Shown here piece by piece: positions 11,113 through 26,100 of a stretch of DNA of 64,000 nucleotides. The position numbers and the translations under genes were made by a program. Below the pieces are notes generated by a model. The model ran no database searches and was not told where the DNA came from. It saw only the letters and a list, made by a program, of their open reading frames with translations. The stretch comes from Antedon mediterranea. Lineage: Eukaryota > Echinodermata > Crinoidea > Comatulida > Antedonidae. Positions within the stretch are counted from its first letter, which is position 1. Every line of letters begins with the position of its first letter. The DNA lies in NCBI RefSeq assembly GCF_964355755.1, contig NC_092673.1:24559001-24623000 (forward strand), given 5' to 3'.

Positions 11113-14100
11113 GTGAGTAATTTTGCTATGCACTGTCAGGTCAAACTACATGACTCTAGCAGGCAAAATTCACTTTTCCTTACGACTATCTTCTTGATAG
11201 ATTATTAAAAAATCGAACTACCCTTTCCACTACGAGAGCCAATAGCTATGTTTTTCCTTTCCATTGCGTGTCTAAACTCATTTCCCAAGCTCTGATTGGT
11301 TGTAAAATGAGTTGCTAAGAAAATGTGGTATTGTATTCGAACTACTAATTACATTTTTTTTATAGGAACTAAAATTTATTGCAGAAAGCACACTTTAAAT
11401 TCGGTAAACCTTTACACACACACCAATACAAATATATCCCACACCTTAGATGGTTGAGGTGTGCAATATTTACAGTTATACATACACACCTGTATTTTCA
11501 AAAGACAGCATCATTTATTAATATAAACCATGTATTTAAACCTTTCAAGTACATACACAACTAAAACGCTATGCTAATGCTATGGATATACAGTATTATG
11601 TCACCATGGTATTCCGAAATAAAAACATGAATGAATGAAAATAGTACTGCTATGTTTTTAGAATAGCTTTATTATTTAAATTTTAAATACAGTATATACT
11701 TGATTGATGATAGATTTCTATCACAATACTTTTATAAAGTTTCACTTTCACTGTCTATCATTATGAATGACTGTGCGTCACTAAGCTCACAACATTTCCG
11801 AAATTACTAAATTAAAAATGTAGTTGTAGTGTGAATTAAGTTTATCGTCTTCAGTATCGTATCCGACGTCTTGTGTTATTATTTAATCTCCATGTCATAA
11901 TTTTGTCAATAAAGATTAAAATTTCTTATCGATCAATCATATTTCAATTCATCATGGATGTTTAACCTGAATTAATTATTATTTTACAGAAATTTTAGTT
12001 TATTTTAACTCTGCTCAAATATTTTATTTTTATTGAAAATAAACATAGTGTGTACACTTTGTAAAATGGCAAAGTGTGTCCATCTATGGATGAGTTATTT
12101 TAATTCCTCAATTTTTAAATTATAAACATACAATTTTTGGTGTACTGTGATAATATTATGAATAATAAATGTACCCATTTACGACATGTTAATGTTCAGT
12201 ACAGTACCACTCTGCTAAAATGTTTAATAGACAATCAACAGAGACGTAATTTTTTTTTCTCAAACACTTTTTATACCTTGCCGACAGAGTTGTTGTAAAT
12301 GTTTGTTACATCATGTTTAATTAAATAAAACACAACAAGTTATTGAGTTGTTAAGAATGTATTTGACAAACCTGTATTTTTCACATTCTAGATCTTGAAA
12401 TAATTGATATCTCTTAATGATATGCGACATTTTTATGGATCATGTCAAAATTATTCTGACTGCAGTTACTGCGTACCTACAGTATACCTTTAATAATTTT
12501 AGTTTTTTCAATTGTTGTAGAAGTTATTTTTATTTATTCAACTTCTCACTAAGATGTACATTAGTGAAGGAAGGGGCCAACAGATTTTTTCTATTCTAGA
12601 CTAGACCTAAGCTTTTGTTGAAGCTGAATGGAAAGAAAATAGCTTGATATTTGTTTTATTCTTTTAGGGATGTATGTCATCATATCTGGACACAGTCATT
12701 GACAGTCATTCTAGCAATGCCAACCCAGCAATAAACAACAACCAACTACAGGGAATGACGCGATCTGTTTCACTTATCTGTGAAAGTGAATTATACAATA
12801 TGGTAGTATTAATTTCACTTTGCTAATTACCTATTTCAGGTGAAAAAGCTAATAATAAGTCGTACAATGTTGTGAATTGCATGAAAGTAAAACTAAAATT
12901 ACCATACTATGGTGAGACATTCTTTATAGTCGTCAACATTTGGAGTATTTTTTATGATTCAGTACAATCAATGAGGGTATTTGCCTATCGACTGGTATGA
13001 GTATCATTATTAGGAAAATGTCGAAAGAAACATTGCATTATATATGCACTGTGTTTATTTTGAATTTGTATACATAGAACCCCGCCTTTGGGGGCACCAA
13101 ACATCTATCTAATTTATACCCTTACAAAAAGGACACTTTGTTGGGACCCTGAAGGTGTCCTGTTAATTACTCTTTAAATATTAATTAATCAAACATTACC
13201 AATTTTTTAGAGAAATAATTTAATCAAACTGTCAACAGCCATTATGACAAACTTGGTAAACTAAAGAAAATACCCAAAAATTCAGATTACAATACCCTTC
13301 TTTTGATATTAAAGTTAAAATATTACAGTATTAATATAAAATAACAATAGGTGATCATTTTATTCTAAATGATCACCTAATTATATGTTTGTATGTTATT
13401 TCAGGTGGCCTACTTTAGATCATGCTTAGCTGCCAATATTACTAATCCAGAGTTGAAAGATCTTGAAGTAGCATTGTCTGTGCTACCAAATCCAGCTAAT
13501 CTTTCTACTCCCTGCAACAGTACAAGTTCGTCTCACACACCTGCAAGTACGCCACCTGGAACACCTGGATCTGTCGCGAGAAAAGGTAACATTGCACTTA
13601 AAGGTACCGTCAGGAATATCCTGATCTGACTTAGATCTATTGACATTTGTTTTTGCGCTTCATACTTCTGAATCTGATGATATGAAGAGCAATCATATTT
13701 CACTAGAAAACTAAAGCTCCGTATACACATAAAACTAGTTTAACAAAACATGTGATGTGCCAAATATGGACATGATGATGTCATATCACTACCATATTTG
13801 GGCACACTTGTTTTGTCAAACTAGTTTGATATTTGAATTTCATTAGTGCGCTTTGAGCACTCTTGAGTGGTATGTGTGATATATAAATCCATATTATAGT
13901 GTAGACAGAGCGTTAAGCAGAAAAGTTACTGAAAATAAATACCAGGTTAAAGAGGGCTACATTATACAATCATGAGTGTTTTAAAGGTGAATTGGGAGGA
14001 TAATTTCATTAGTAGAAAGATTGAATGTTCTATTCAACTCAGCTCTTGATATTCAACTCAGAAAATATTCTCACTATTCGACGTTAACATTCATTGATTG

Positions 14101-17100
14101 ATCGATTGATTGATTTCAAAGTAAACTGTTATTTAATGAATCTACTGCTTCCAATTTTGAAGGCTAGATGGTAAGCTAGGCCGAAACTCTGAAATTATTA
14201 TTATTTTATTAATATCAACACAAGCATCAGGTTTATGTTTTATTTCTAATTTTTGCTTTAAAACGTTTCTTAAAAATTTATATTTCAGTTGCTAAGAAAA
14301 TTGGAAGTAAAAGCTCTTTACCTTCACCAGTGCAGGAGGAACAAGATGTTGATGGCTCACCACCTAGTGATAGTTATATGGTAACCCAACCAGAAGATGT
14401 TCTTGTCATTTCTCTGGGAAACCATCCAAACGAATGTCCAGGCATGATAACAGAAAACAAGGTAGTAATTGTTTACTTTTTTTAAAGATCTTGAAAACAA
14501 GCTCTGTTTACACTATCAAACTAGTTTGACAAAAAAAGTGTGATGTGCCAAAATATGGTAGTAATATGCCCAAATATGGTAGTAATATGCCCAAATATGG
14601 TAGTGATATGACATCATCATGTCTATATATGGGCAGATCACATTTTTTTATCACATAAAGTTTGATAGTATAGACAGAGCATTAGAATGTGAGTTATCGT
14701 TTTGTCCCTTACAAAAGTTGATTTGTGCCTTGCACTGTTAGACTTTGTTACATGTGGACATGCATATATCTGAAAATTACTTTTGTCTAAAATAAATCAT
14801 CTGGATAAACTAATAGATAATCGCTTATTCTGTACTAGTTGTACAGTTGGATTAATATAAATAAATATATAAAAGGGGTTCCCTTGAATATACGTTGCCC
14901 CTTGTTTGTTTTTTGGAAGGTGACCTCTCAATTGGGGATGTCCAAAAGAAGGGAATCCTACTGAATTATTATTTTTTTTTCATACGCTTTCAACAGCCAG
15001 CACAAACTCGCCAATTACAGGATGGATAAACTATTTTATAATTTATCGTGCTTATAAACTAAGTCTCATTTGAGGCTTAGGGAGTGGAGTTGAAAGAGTC
15101 GTGAGTTATAATCCTATCACTAGATCAGGATTGAACCTGGACCTTGGGATTGGAAGGCAAGCACAGTAACCACCAAACTACAGCTCCACTGTATACAAGT
15201 TATGTCATCTTTATTTTGCAGGTATTGGCTTCATTACCACAGAAATCAAAAACTCGTAATGAAGACAAACGGGCCAACCTCGGTTCAATCAATGAACACC
15301 CAGAAAAGCAGCTAAGGTTCTCAGCAGAGGCATCTTCTGTCGCCAATGATCATCTTATGGAAGCTATGTCAATTGGTACGTCTTTTGTCGATTTAAATTG
15401 AGCTTTCAATTTGGCGTGACCTATGACATACATATTCATTTTTCATCTCGATTTGAAACCGCTAGAGAGGAAGCATGTTCCAACTTTCCCGTGCGCACAA
15501 TGAATTGATATGACCTTTGTAACAAATCAAAATCTTAATCTTAATTAACCTAAATAATCCCAGAATCCAGATTTCAATTTTAAAGCAGGTTTTAACTACC
15601 CTTTTCTATTCACTGAATATAAGAATGGTATCCAGTACCGATGAATTGATGTTTGGTTTTGCGTCTAAACAAAATATTGAGATCAATCAGCTATTCGTTT
15701 TTTATTATAGTACTAGGAAAGATACCCGCACCCAGGGGATTCTCAAATGTAGATTAAAACCTTCCCTGTACAATTTCAGCATACATGCAATAGCAAAAGT
15801 GTGTACAGTATATTGAACACACGTATAAATACTAAAGCTCTGTCCACACTATCAAACTAGTTTGACAAAAAATGATGTGCCCAAATATGGTAGTAATATG
15901 TTTAAATATGGTAGTGCTATGACAACATCATGTCCATATATAAACACATCACATTTTGTTGTTTGTCACATATAACAGAGCTTTATAATTATGTATTATA
16001 TTTTTCTTCCTAGGTGCATCAAATTCTGTATATTCTATTGATTATGACAATGAAAATACGAGTAATATAAGTGGTCGGAACACACCACGCTCTGCTATAA
16101 GTTTGGCCAGTAGCACAACAGACAATCCACGTCCAGATCTCATAGACTCGGCTCAGTTACCAAACAGTGGCAATATTACAGATAGATTTGGGAAATTTGA
16201 GATTGGAGATGAACTTGAGAACAAAAAAATGCATGGATTAGGTGGTGAGTTTTGTTACAATTTTCCTTTTATAATCTTGTACTGAAAACCGGCCTTTTGT
16301 TTTTTATTACTTTTAATATTAAACAAAACCTGTTTGTCTGTCTGTCTAACTTCTGTTTCATATTTGTTACCAGAGCTATGCTGTCAATTTACTTCTTTAT
16401 CATATCAGTAAGAGCAGAACTATGAAAAATAATTTTCTCGAATTAGAGGACATTTTGAAAAGCAGATAAAAGTATTTTATGATAAAAATAGACTCATATC
16501 ATAATGCACTGTTCCCAAAAGGATGTGGTCCAAACCACACAATAGATTTAGACATTACACATATATACTGTACACTATATACTGTATATTTTTTTGTTTT
16601 TGTGAACTCTTCCTCATTCAATTATATATACTGTATATACAATATCTGAAATCCTTTAAATCACATGTAAAGTGCGATAGAAGTAAAGAAGAAATTAAGT
16701 AAAGGTCCACAATAAATCTATTGTGTCATAACTAAAACAGGTAGAATATCTAAAGCTCTGTCTACACTATCAAACTTTATGTGATGTGCCCATATATGGA
16801 CTTGATGATGTCATATCACTACTATATTTGGGCAAAACACTACCATATTTGGGCACATCAGACGTTTTTGTCAAACTGATAGTGTAGACAGAGCAGAGCT
16901 TAAAACATAAATCCAAATGTTCTGTAGACGCATAAATATTTTACACGTCACATTCATGTACGTTACTACTGTAAGATTGTCTTTTCTTACATTTAAGATG
17001 GCTATTTTATGAGGGTATCATAGATTATACAGGATGTATTTTTATCTAACTGTTAATATGTTTTAAATTCTGTTCTATTTAGAAACTTTCAGTGATACAT

Positions 17101-20100
17101 GGAGTACAGACGTTATCGAGAGTGATAACTCCGAACCCTCAGAAGCTAATCCTACAGAAAGACTTCAGGAAATCTCTGAGTCTGAATTAGAGTACAGTGC
17201 ACTTGGAGCGGTTGCCCGGCTTCCAGAGAGCACTATCGAGATTTCAGAAACCACAAGTGAGACTTGGAGTGTGGACGTATTACAAAGCGATTCAGAAGCA
17301 TTGGATGATAGGTTAATAGAGGTTGCTGATGCTCCTGAAGTAACAGGTAGGTTCCAACAAGTGACATCTCAAAATGAACTTTAGCTCTGTCTACACTATC
17401 AAATGTGACAAAAATGTGAGGTGCCCATATATGGACATGATGTCATATCACTACCATACTTTGGCATATCACTACCATATATAGGCACATCACACCTTTT
17501 TTGCCAAACTAGTTTGATAGTGTAGACAGCGCTTAAGAGTTTGCCATTTATATTCTTTAAAAAAAGCCAGTAATAAACATTTTATCTTCCCGGCTCCCAT
17601 GTTCATGTTATGCAGCCTCTTATTGTCATATAATATTGACTGCTTTTCTTAAGTTTATTTTGATTATTTAAACAAAATTTATTATTTATTTTGAGAATTA
17701 CTTATAGTGAATATGCTCATGTTAAACAAATTTAGCATAAACTGTTTTTATTCTTTGCAATATGAGATTTACAATATTTTATGTTATATTAAGGTTTAGA
17801 ATTGTTGGAAGAAGAGAATGAAGAACAAATGTCTTCGAAAGTAAGTGAGGGTCAAAGTTCACGTCGCAGTTCCTATGGCAGTCAGAGCATAGGTCGGAGT
17901 TCAAATAATGATAGTCCAAGTGAGGATAATCCGAAAAAGGAACAGGTAAGTTTTATTTTCTGCATTAGTAAATTAAGAAATTGTTTGGAAGTTGGTAGTG
18001 GCTTGCCACTGTACTGTAAGTCAGGCCACATTTAAACACAACCAAATCTGCAGAACCGTCTTTTTAAATTAACCCACTTCTAAATTACCAACCATATCAT
18101 AAAAGTTAAAGAGCATTTTTTAATCAAACCACACATGCACAAAGACACACTAACTATATGTAAGGGAATATTAAAATGCTAGGTGATCTATTAGTATTTA
18201 ATAGTAAAAGGCTTTAAATAGAGAATGGAAGAAATGGTATATTGGAGAATAAAACAATTCCATTTAGGAATATAATTACAAATTTTAATCAGGATTGAAT
18301 TTTCTATTTTTGCGATGAATTATTTGTTTTGGCCTTATTAACATGCCTGTTTTACTAGCCATCTTGTAATTGGTTAATATCTAATAACTTTCCTCTAATC
18401 TGATTGGATGGGATGCAGACTAACATGCCCGGATGAAAGTAAACATCCTGATAAAACTCTTCACCCTATGGTTGTTGTGTGCTGTCTTCATTAACTTGCT
18501 AAATGTTAAAATGTGTGCATAAGTAACTGTACCTAAATATGTGATGTGCCCATATATGGACATGATGATGACATATCACTACCATATTTGGGCATATCAC
18601 TACCTGAATATTTTCACAATGCCGTAATATTTGCACTTTCAATATTGTCTCCATCTGTTTTGGTTAAGGTAAAAATGTCATCAGGTTTTCATGTTTCAAT
18701 CTTATTTAACTGTTTGTTTTTATTTGCTATTTATTATCAGTTAATCATTGATCTAAATTTTTGGCTAACCTGGTTTCAAATGTTTTACTCGGATTACCAG
18801 GTCATAGTTCATGGAAGTAGAATGTTAATTTAACAATGTATTCTAGATCTTTAAATTTTAAAATTTGTATTTTTTTAAATTTTATTTCATCATCACCCTA
18901 CAGTGACCAAACGTCACTATTAACAGGGTTTATTTATTTATTCTTTCTTTTGGCTGGATTGCATTTTTGGTAATGCAGTACTGCTTTCCAAAATGGTCCA
19001 GTTATACGTTTAAAAGTAAATAAAATTTATAACATATATAAATACAAAGTAGGCCTAATTTAAATAATATATACAGAACAGTTATAATATAATATAATAT
19101 ATACAAACAAAAATCAACAGATAACAAGACAACATTTAAATATTACTGACATTAGACAAAACCCTTGTGACGGAAACAAGCAAATAATGATAAAACTGAA
19201 CAAAAGTGAAAGAAGGTTATGCAAGACAGGTCTATATTGGATAGTATAGCACAATCAATTTGAAGTATACCTGTAAGGTACAAAGCATTAAAAAATAATA
19301 ATAATAAATAAAATTAAATAAAATTTCTTAAAACCTTGCACATCTACACAAACATCAAGTGGTTTTGGAAGATATAATCTCTGCTAATTTCTACTGGTTG
19401 GTTTGTTTGTTTATATGTTTTTCTGCACACAAATAACATTTACAATGAAAGAACAAAGTTACAGAAGTGAAAAAAAGTATGCAGAAGAGAGCTAAAATAA
19501 GAGACAAACTTTAAACTGGTGATGATGAAATAATTTATATAATGTTGGTATTATTGTTTTAACAAATAATTTGGATAATTAATCATTTAAGTGGAAGTAT
19601 TTTATCCATTGGTTCTAATAGGCGCAAGGACATACAGACAGTCTTACTACACCAACAGTCCACTTTACCAAGGAGGGCGGAGCCCATGCCAACCAATCTG
19701 TGAACCCATTGGATGATTTTGGGATGCCGTCATTTTCGAAGCAATCGACCAATCGGGAGTCTCAAGATAAAAGACCATCAACTGTTGTTGTGGATCATTT
19801 TTACGAGCTAGAAGGAAATAATAAATTATCGACGCCGTTAAATCAATTGGAAGCTTCCCGGTCTGAATCTAAAATTGATGCATTATTGGTAGACTTTGAT
19901 CCTTTCGCAACTAATACATACCATCAACAAACTTCCTCAAAACAATCCAACACTCTTCCTCTTGGTGCTAGACCTAAACAAAAATTTATAATCACGTCAC
20001 AACTGTACGATGAGAAAGGACAACGCGGACCGATTGGAGTGACAAATCCTCTTTACGAATTAAGCAACGGGGATTTTCATTCCAATGGCGCGATAAAGTC

Positions 20101-23100
20101 CAACACATTGAATCCGTTTAATCGACATAGTCACCCATTCTCTCAAAAAGCTGTTGATCCAATTCACGGTGAAAACGATATATTCTTTTTAACTGATAAA
20201 CCAAAGAGAAGAACAAACCCATTTGATACATCTAGTAATCCTAACCCATTTGATGAGGACAAGGAACAGGGAGCTTGTCTTGAAAATGATTTTACCCCCA
20301 CACAGGAAAACTGCAAAGGTTGTTTTGAAGATGCACTTATAAACGTTGGCAATGAAGAATCTGTAAATAAACCCAAAGAACATACAAATGACTCCATTCA
20401 AGATCACAGTATGGAAGAAAGGGATATCTTTCCTTCCAACGACAAAGAACCACCGTCATCTAATTCCTACAGTTCAACACGTGTCGATAGCGGTTTTGCA
20501 TCCGGTGAATCTGTAGACCTGACACATTTGCGCGAGAATAGCTTCACAAGTTCCGGAAGTCTTAGCAGTGCCTCTGGAATGCTGGCATCCTCAGAGAGTG
20601 GACGTTTGACATCGTCTGGAAGCTACACCAAACCAAGCATTGCAACCAATTTTGGTCGGTCTATCAGCTTTGAAAGCAACACAGGAGAAAAGGCTGTAAG
20701 TGAACATGTGTGTATAGTGTTGCCATGTTCTTGTTAATTTATGGCCCAATTTCAATGTACTAACATGATAGATAATGATGGTTTTACATATCTTGTTTTA
20801 TCATAAATTGCAAATTATAATACTTTCTATAAATTAGATTTTGTTGATGTTGTTCATTAATATATTCTGTGGGCATTATTTTTTTTCCAACTTGTTAAGG
20901 CAGAAATCTTGAATATTGCATAAATTAAGACCTAATAGATAGTACTTTGTCAACAGTTGTCTACAAGCCTGCTCTTTGGGTAAATGGTTAAGGTCAATTT
21001 ACACAAAAAAAGTGTTAACGGTATGCGGAAAACCATGTGCTTGTTTCACGTAGAATCTTTATCCTGTGGTTTCTGCTCTGACCACATGTCCACTCCATGT
21101 TGTATGTAAATGGTCATAAGAAATGACATTTTTTTTCCGTTTAACACGTACCATTACCGCTCATCTGTGTCTTTAGTATTCAGCATTTTATTCGGTAGAC
21201 TAGGGTTCAAAACCCATTTTCTTTAAAGTGAGACTAAGAGATTATTCATGCATTATTCATGATTTCTGTTTTAACACTTCAGAAAAAATTAACTGGTAGT
21301 ACAGTACCGTAGTGTATGTGTACTTGTAGTTCTTCTCTTAATACTCACTCACTGACTAAAACAAACTTACCAACTTTCACTAATTCTTACTACTACTGGT
21401 TCACTCCAATCTTCACTATTATCACCTTATATATATATTTACGTTTTTATCAAATATTTATATAAAATTTATATATATATATATCTCATATCATTTTATA
21501 TATACATTTTCAGAATAACCAGCAAATGAAGGCTAAAACTATGAAAGCACGGAATCTTAAGGTTGACCAGCAGTTTTCCTAATTTCCATGCCATGCTCTC
21601 GCTTGTCAAATTACTTCTACTGTAGTTCTTTCCCTTAATTCTAGTATAATAGATAATTCTGTTTGCAAATTCCTTATGTTGGTCATAGTGACTGCAATGC
21701 TAAATCAACAGTAAAGACAGATAGACAATTCATACTAACCGACTGAAATGAAAATGGTTTCTTGGGCTCTTTCTGGTGAATTACAAAACAGTGGGCGGAG
21801 ATCACTCAATTTCTGTTGGAATGTAAATAATTTGGCAGGACATTATGTATTCAAATTTCAATTATCCTTGCGTAATCGACTTACTCACCAATTATATCAG
21901 CAAATATTTGCTTTATCCTCTATTGATCATCATGCTTCTCAGCTTTCCCATGAATGATATTGGTGACTGCTCTTTTGGTTCTCAAAATAAAATGTTGCAT
22001 CTGCTGATTCTTTTGCAAAGGAATCAGCTTTCCCACAACAAAATATATCGGTGACTGATCTTGCGCATTAACGATATGCAACAATAGTGCATTATCCACT
22101 TGCGATGGAATATGTCTGTAGATACTGATCTTAACGTAGCAGTTTCCAATTTAATTGATAAAGAAACTTAAATGACTACGGAGGTATTAAGGAACTAACT
22201 ACAGTAGAATTACTGGAACTGGTTGTTTTCCCTGTTTTATATCGAATGATAAAAGCATTTTTTGTTGTGATGTTTAATAAATTAAAAAAGAAAAGAAAAA
22301 AAAACTAAAGAAAGAAAACTAATAGTTATGGTTTGAAACAATGGCTTGTTTTATAATCCTTATTTTGTCTTTTTTTGATTGAATGATTTTTATTGTGTGT
22401 TTATTATTTTGCTAAATTTGAAGGAAAAAAACCGCCAAAAAACCTTCTGTAGCTAAAAAAAATGTAGGATTTAGTACAAAGAATGGCACCAAGGTTTACT
22501 TTTTTTTATTATTTCATTCTATATAATTGATTTGATTAAAAAAACAACAAGAAACATGTATTGAAATCTTATAATATAGTAATTATTTAAATTGTGGGTG
22601 TTCATTAGTATTATTTATGAGTTATTAATTTTATGTTCTTATTGTAGTGATATTGTATTTATGTTTTTTTTATATATATATTATTTTTTTATTTTCATAA
22701 CTGTATGTTTTGGTGTGCGTACATACTGTCTGTTTTGCATGTAGACTGCGATGTATACTAATTGCATGGTTTAAGTATTATAAAATTATTTTGCCAATCA
22801 CAAAATAATATTTACTGTTTGTTATTCCATAAAGGTTGTTTTACTTTGGGTTGCACCAATGCTCTACCTTAAAACATGGACACAACTTTTAAGAATTCCT
22901 TAATCTTGTATTAGGGATTATTGTTTAGATTCTAGATTATTTTCCAGATTCTAGATTATTTGTCATTAAGCATAGTTTTTAAAGGTTTTACCTTGTTGAG
23001 CTGCATAACTTCAGAATTAGGATTCAAAATTAAAAGGTCAAAATTAAATTACGCCTACAGAGTGCAAATTTACCCACACTAAAACACGCTAAAATGTTCT

Positions 23101-26100
23101 GTTACTATTTAATGTTTCCTTTTCCTATGCCTGACATTTCAAACAAACCTGTCCTACATTAATATCACAAATAAAAAAACAATATTAATTTTACCATTTA
23201 GCAAAAATTAAATTATCTAGCTTCGTCCCATATAATTGCATTAATAATTTGACTGATCATGCCTTCATTGTTTATACATGATTCAATCACTTTCAAGGTT
23301 TGTTGTCATTCCTTCTTTCGATGAGTAACACTCACTAAAAATATCGTCTGCCTCAAATTCATTTATTTGTCACGTCGTACATGCATGTTTACCCTCTTAA
23401 TCCAAGGCTGTACAGTAATACTTATAAGAGAATTTCCAGACAGAAGTTTGGTTTTTTTTTTCGAAGAGGGTTATGTTAGGGGATGCAACATAATAATATG
23501 GGTTAAGGTCGTTGCTTTTTTTCTACCCTTGAGAAATTTTAAAGTGAAATAACATTCAGAGTAGGGCAACACACAATATGATTTTTTTACATTAAACTTT
23601 CACTAATAATATTTCTGTTTCATTAATTATTTAACTGTTTTATATTTAATGTAATTAATGAACAAGATACATATACAGTATTTCAAAAGTAGGCCAGACT
23701 GTCTTTATATTGATGAATTCAATTGATGTTAAACATTACTATAGTCCTTTCAATTCTTAGAAAACAAATTTTAAATGTAGGTCAACATTTTGTTGAAATT
23801 TATGTAGGTGCTTTTTAGTTCAATCAATGTCTATGGTAATTATGTTTACCATATAATGTAGTTCATATTGTTTTTGCACTTTGTCAATTGTGAACCTCAC
23901 ATAAAATTCTTTTTTTTTTTTCAAGCAAAAAAACAGTATAGAAATCCCTTTAAAAAACTTTGGCTAGAATTTGCCAAAAAACACATTCCACTTTGGTTAG
24001 AAAAAGCAATTTGAATATAAAAGAATCATTTCATAGTTTTGTATAATTTATTATTGCATACACAGGTTTAAAAAGGACAATGTTAAACAATATTTTGCTT
24101 TTATTTTTAATTTAGCATGTTGTTTTACGAAAAAAGAGAGTTTAATACTAATTTCGACTTGCATTTGTTTGGTATCTAATTTACTAAAATAAATTTACTA
24201 ATTAAATTATAGTTAATTTAGCGACACAATTATTTTGAAATAACAGAAAGTTTTCTCTTTTAGGAAAATGGTTCAGAAAAAGGCAAACCTTGGTGGAAAA
24301 ATTTGATAGGTAAATTGTTTTTTTTTATACCTAAATGTTGATTTGATATATTGGAGCATTTACCTACATTACAGTATTGCATTGATAATTAATAGACAAG
24401 ACATTATGAATATTAAAGATGTATCTTGTCCCCCTGAAAAAAAATTTTTTTTCTTGAGTACGCCATTTTATTGGATTTTTTTAAAAATGTATTACCTTAA
24501 GAACTGTAATTTAAAGCAAAATATAGTCAAATTTGACTGCTAGCTAATGGGTTTTTGGTTGAATTTAACCATTTATTTTGTCATTTTATAAGTGAAAACA
24601 ATAAAAATGCTTTTTTTATACGGAAGTGATTAACTTTATTAAAACTACAAACAAATAGTCTGATTTTATTCATCTTTATTTTTCATGTTTTTGGGAGACA
24701 ATATATCTTGAATGATTATAATTATCTTTGTTATTAATATTATCCTAATTTTGAACTTAATTAACAGGAAGTCGTAAACCAAAGAATCGTTCAAGTAAAG
24801 AGGAGACAAAAGAACTTGGAGGCAAACCAAAAAAGAGCTCAAGTACAGAAGGAATTCAGATAACTGGCATAAGTAACCAAGGACTCCAAGATAATTTGTA
24901 TAACCATGGTATGAACATTTCAGCATCTTTGGGCCCGTTTATACAAAACTCTAAATCAACACGCATCGACATTGGCATGTTGTATAAACAGAAATGGATT
25001 CCGTGTAATTTACTAAACCACTTGGAAAGGCTACTTGAAAAGACTACTTGAGGACCGGCCAAATTCGACCGGTTGGTGAGCTGAAGTAGCCTTTTTAAGT
25101 AGCCTCAGGGGACAAGTTTCCCTTTATTATAGCAGCATACATTTGGCTGTGACTGACCTTCCTATTCATAACACGGGAGTTAACATTCATGTATCAACGC
25201 CCCTTTAAGATATAAACAAATATTTATATGAGAATTCAATTCAATTCCTGCTAGTTTCGTGCTTAAAGATTTTGTAAACAAAGCTTATCTTGTATAGATA
25301 AAGAGATGAGAATATGAGATATTAAAATAACATCATGTAAATAAGCATTCTATTCTCTGAAGTTAAAGATTCAGGTACAACTTAAGTAAAACATTGTTTG
25401 TTCTTCCTTAAAAAAAATATGTTACTATCCTTTTCCTAGATGATGGTAGCATTGGATTAATGTCGTCATCTGTACCAGACACAACTAGCGAAGATATCTT
25501 AGATAAATACCGTGGGCTTGGAAAAGCTCAGTCACATGATCTCCTGGCAGACGTAGATGAACCAGGTAAGTTTGCTAGGCTACTGTCGCACCCAAATTAA
25601 TCTGATACTAATATATTAATATGAGTAGATCAAACCATAGACATAACACAAAAATGTAATTATCAATCCAATTCATTCCATGATCTTTCCATAATGGTGA
25701 GACAATGTATTAAATATGTATATAAATTCTATAGAAATTCTATAAAATTATAGGTTCTATAGGAAAAAAGAAACATTCAATAGACACAAAATAAATTCTA
25801 TAGAAATTTAAATATGTTTCTTTAGAAATGTTGTACTTCTATAGAATACCATAGAGATCTATAAAATGTTCTATAGAACTCTATAGAATTCTATAGAACT
25901 GTTTTGTAAGGGCAAGCACAGGTTTGTGACCAACATCAAAGAACTTATAACACAAGAATCTTCTGTTCGTCCGAAACGCGTAACAATTTCGAAAGGCATT
26001 GTGGGATAGAATAGAGCTATGGGTGGCGCCATTGTGAGCCATGGAGTAGGGCGCCCGCATCAAATTAGAATGTCAAAATCATAGAGGGGATCTGGTAATA

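Noticed and set aside
15625-15816. Open frame of 63 codons in a GAPVD1 intron
   Set aside because: No family similarity, no splice signals in phase with neighbours, composition like intron.
18546-18833. 95-codon open frame
   Set aside because: It begins inside the MITE family-A core and continues into intron; no homology.
22425-22493. Peptide-like stretch KKPSVAKKNVGFSTKNGTK as an extra GAPVD1 exon
   Set aside because: A stop lies immediately upstream, no pyrimidine-rich acceptor fits, and the phase does not match the flanking phase-0 exons.
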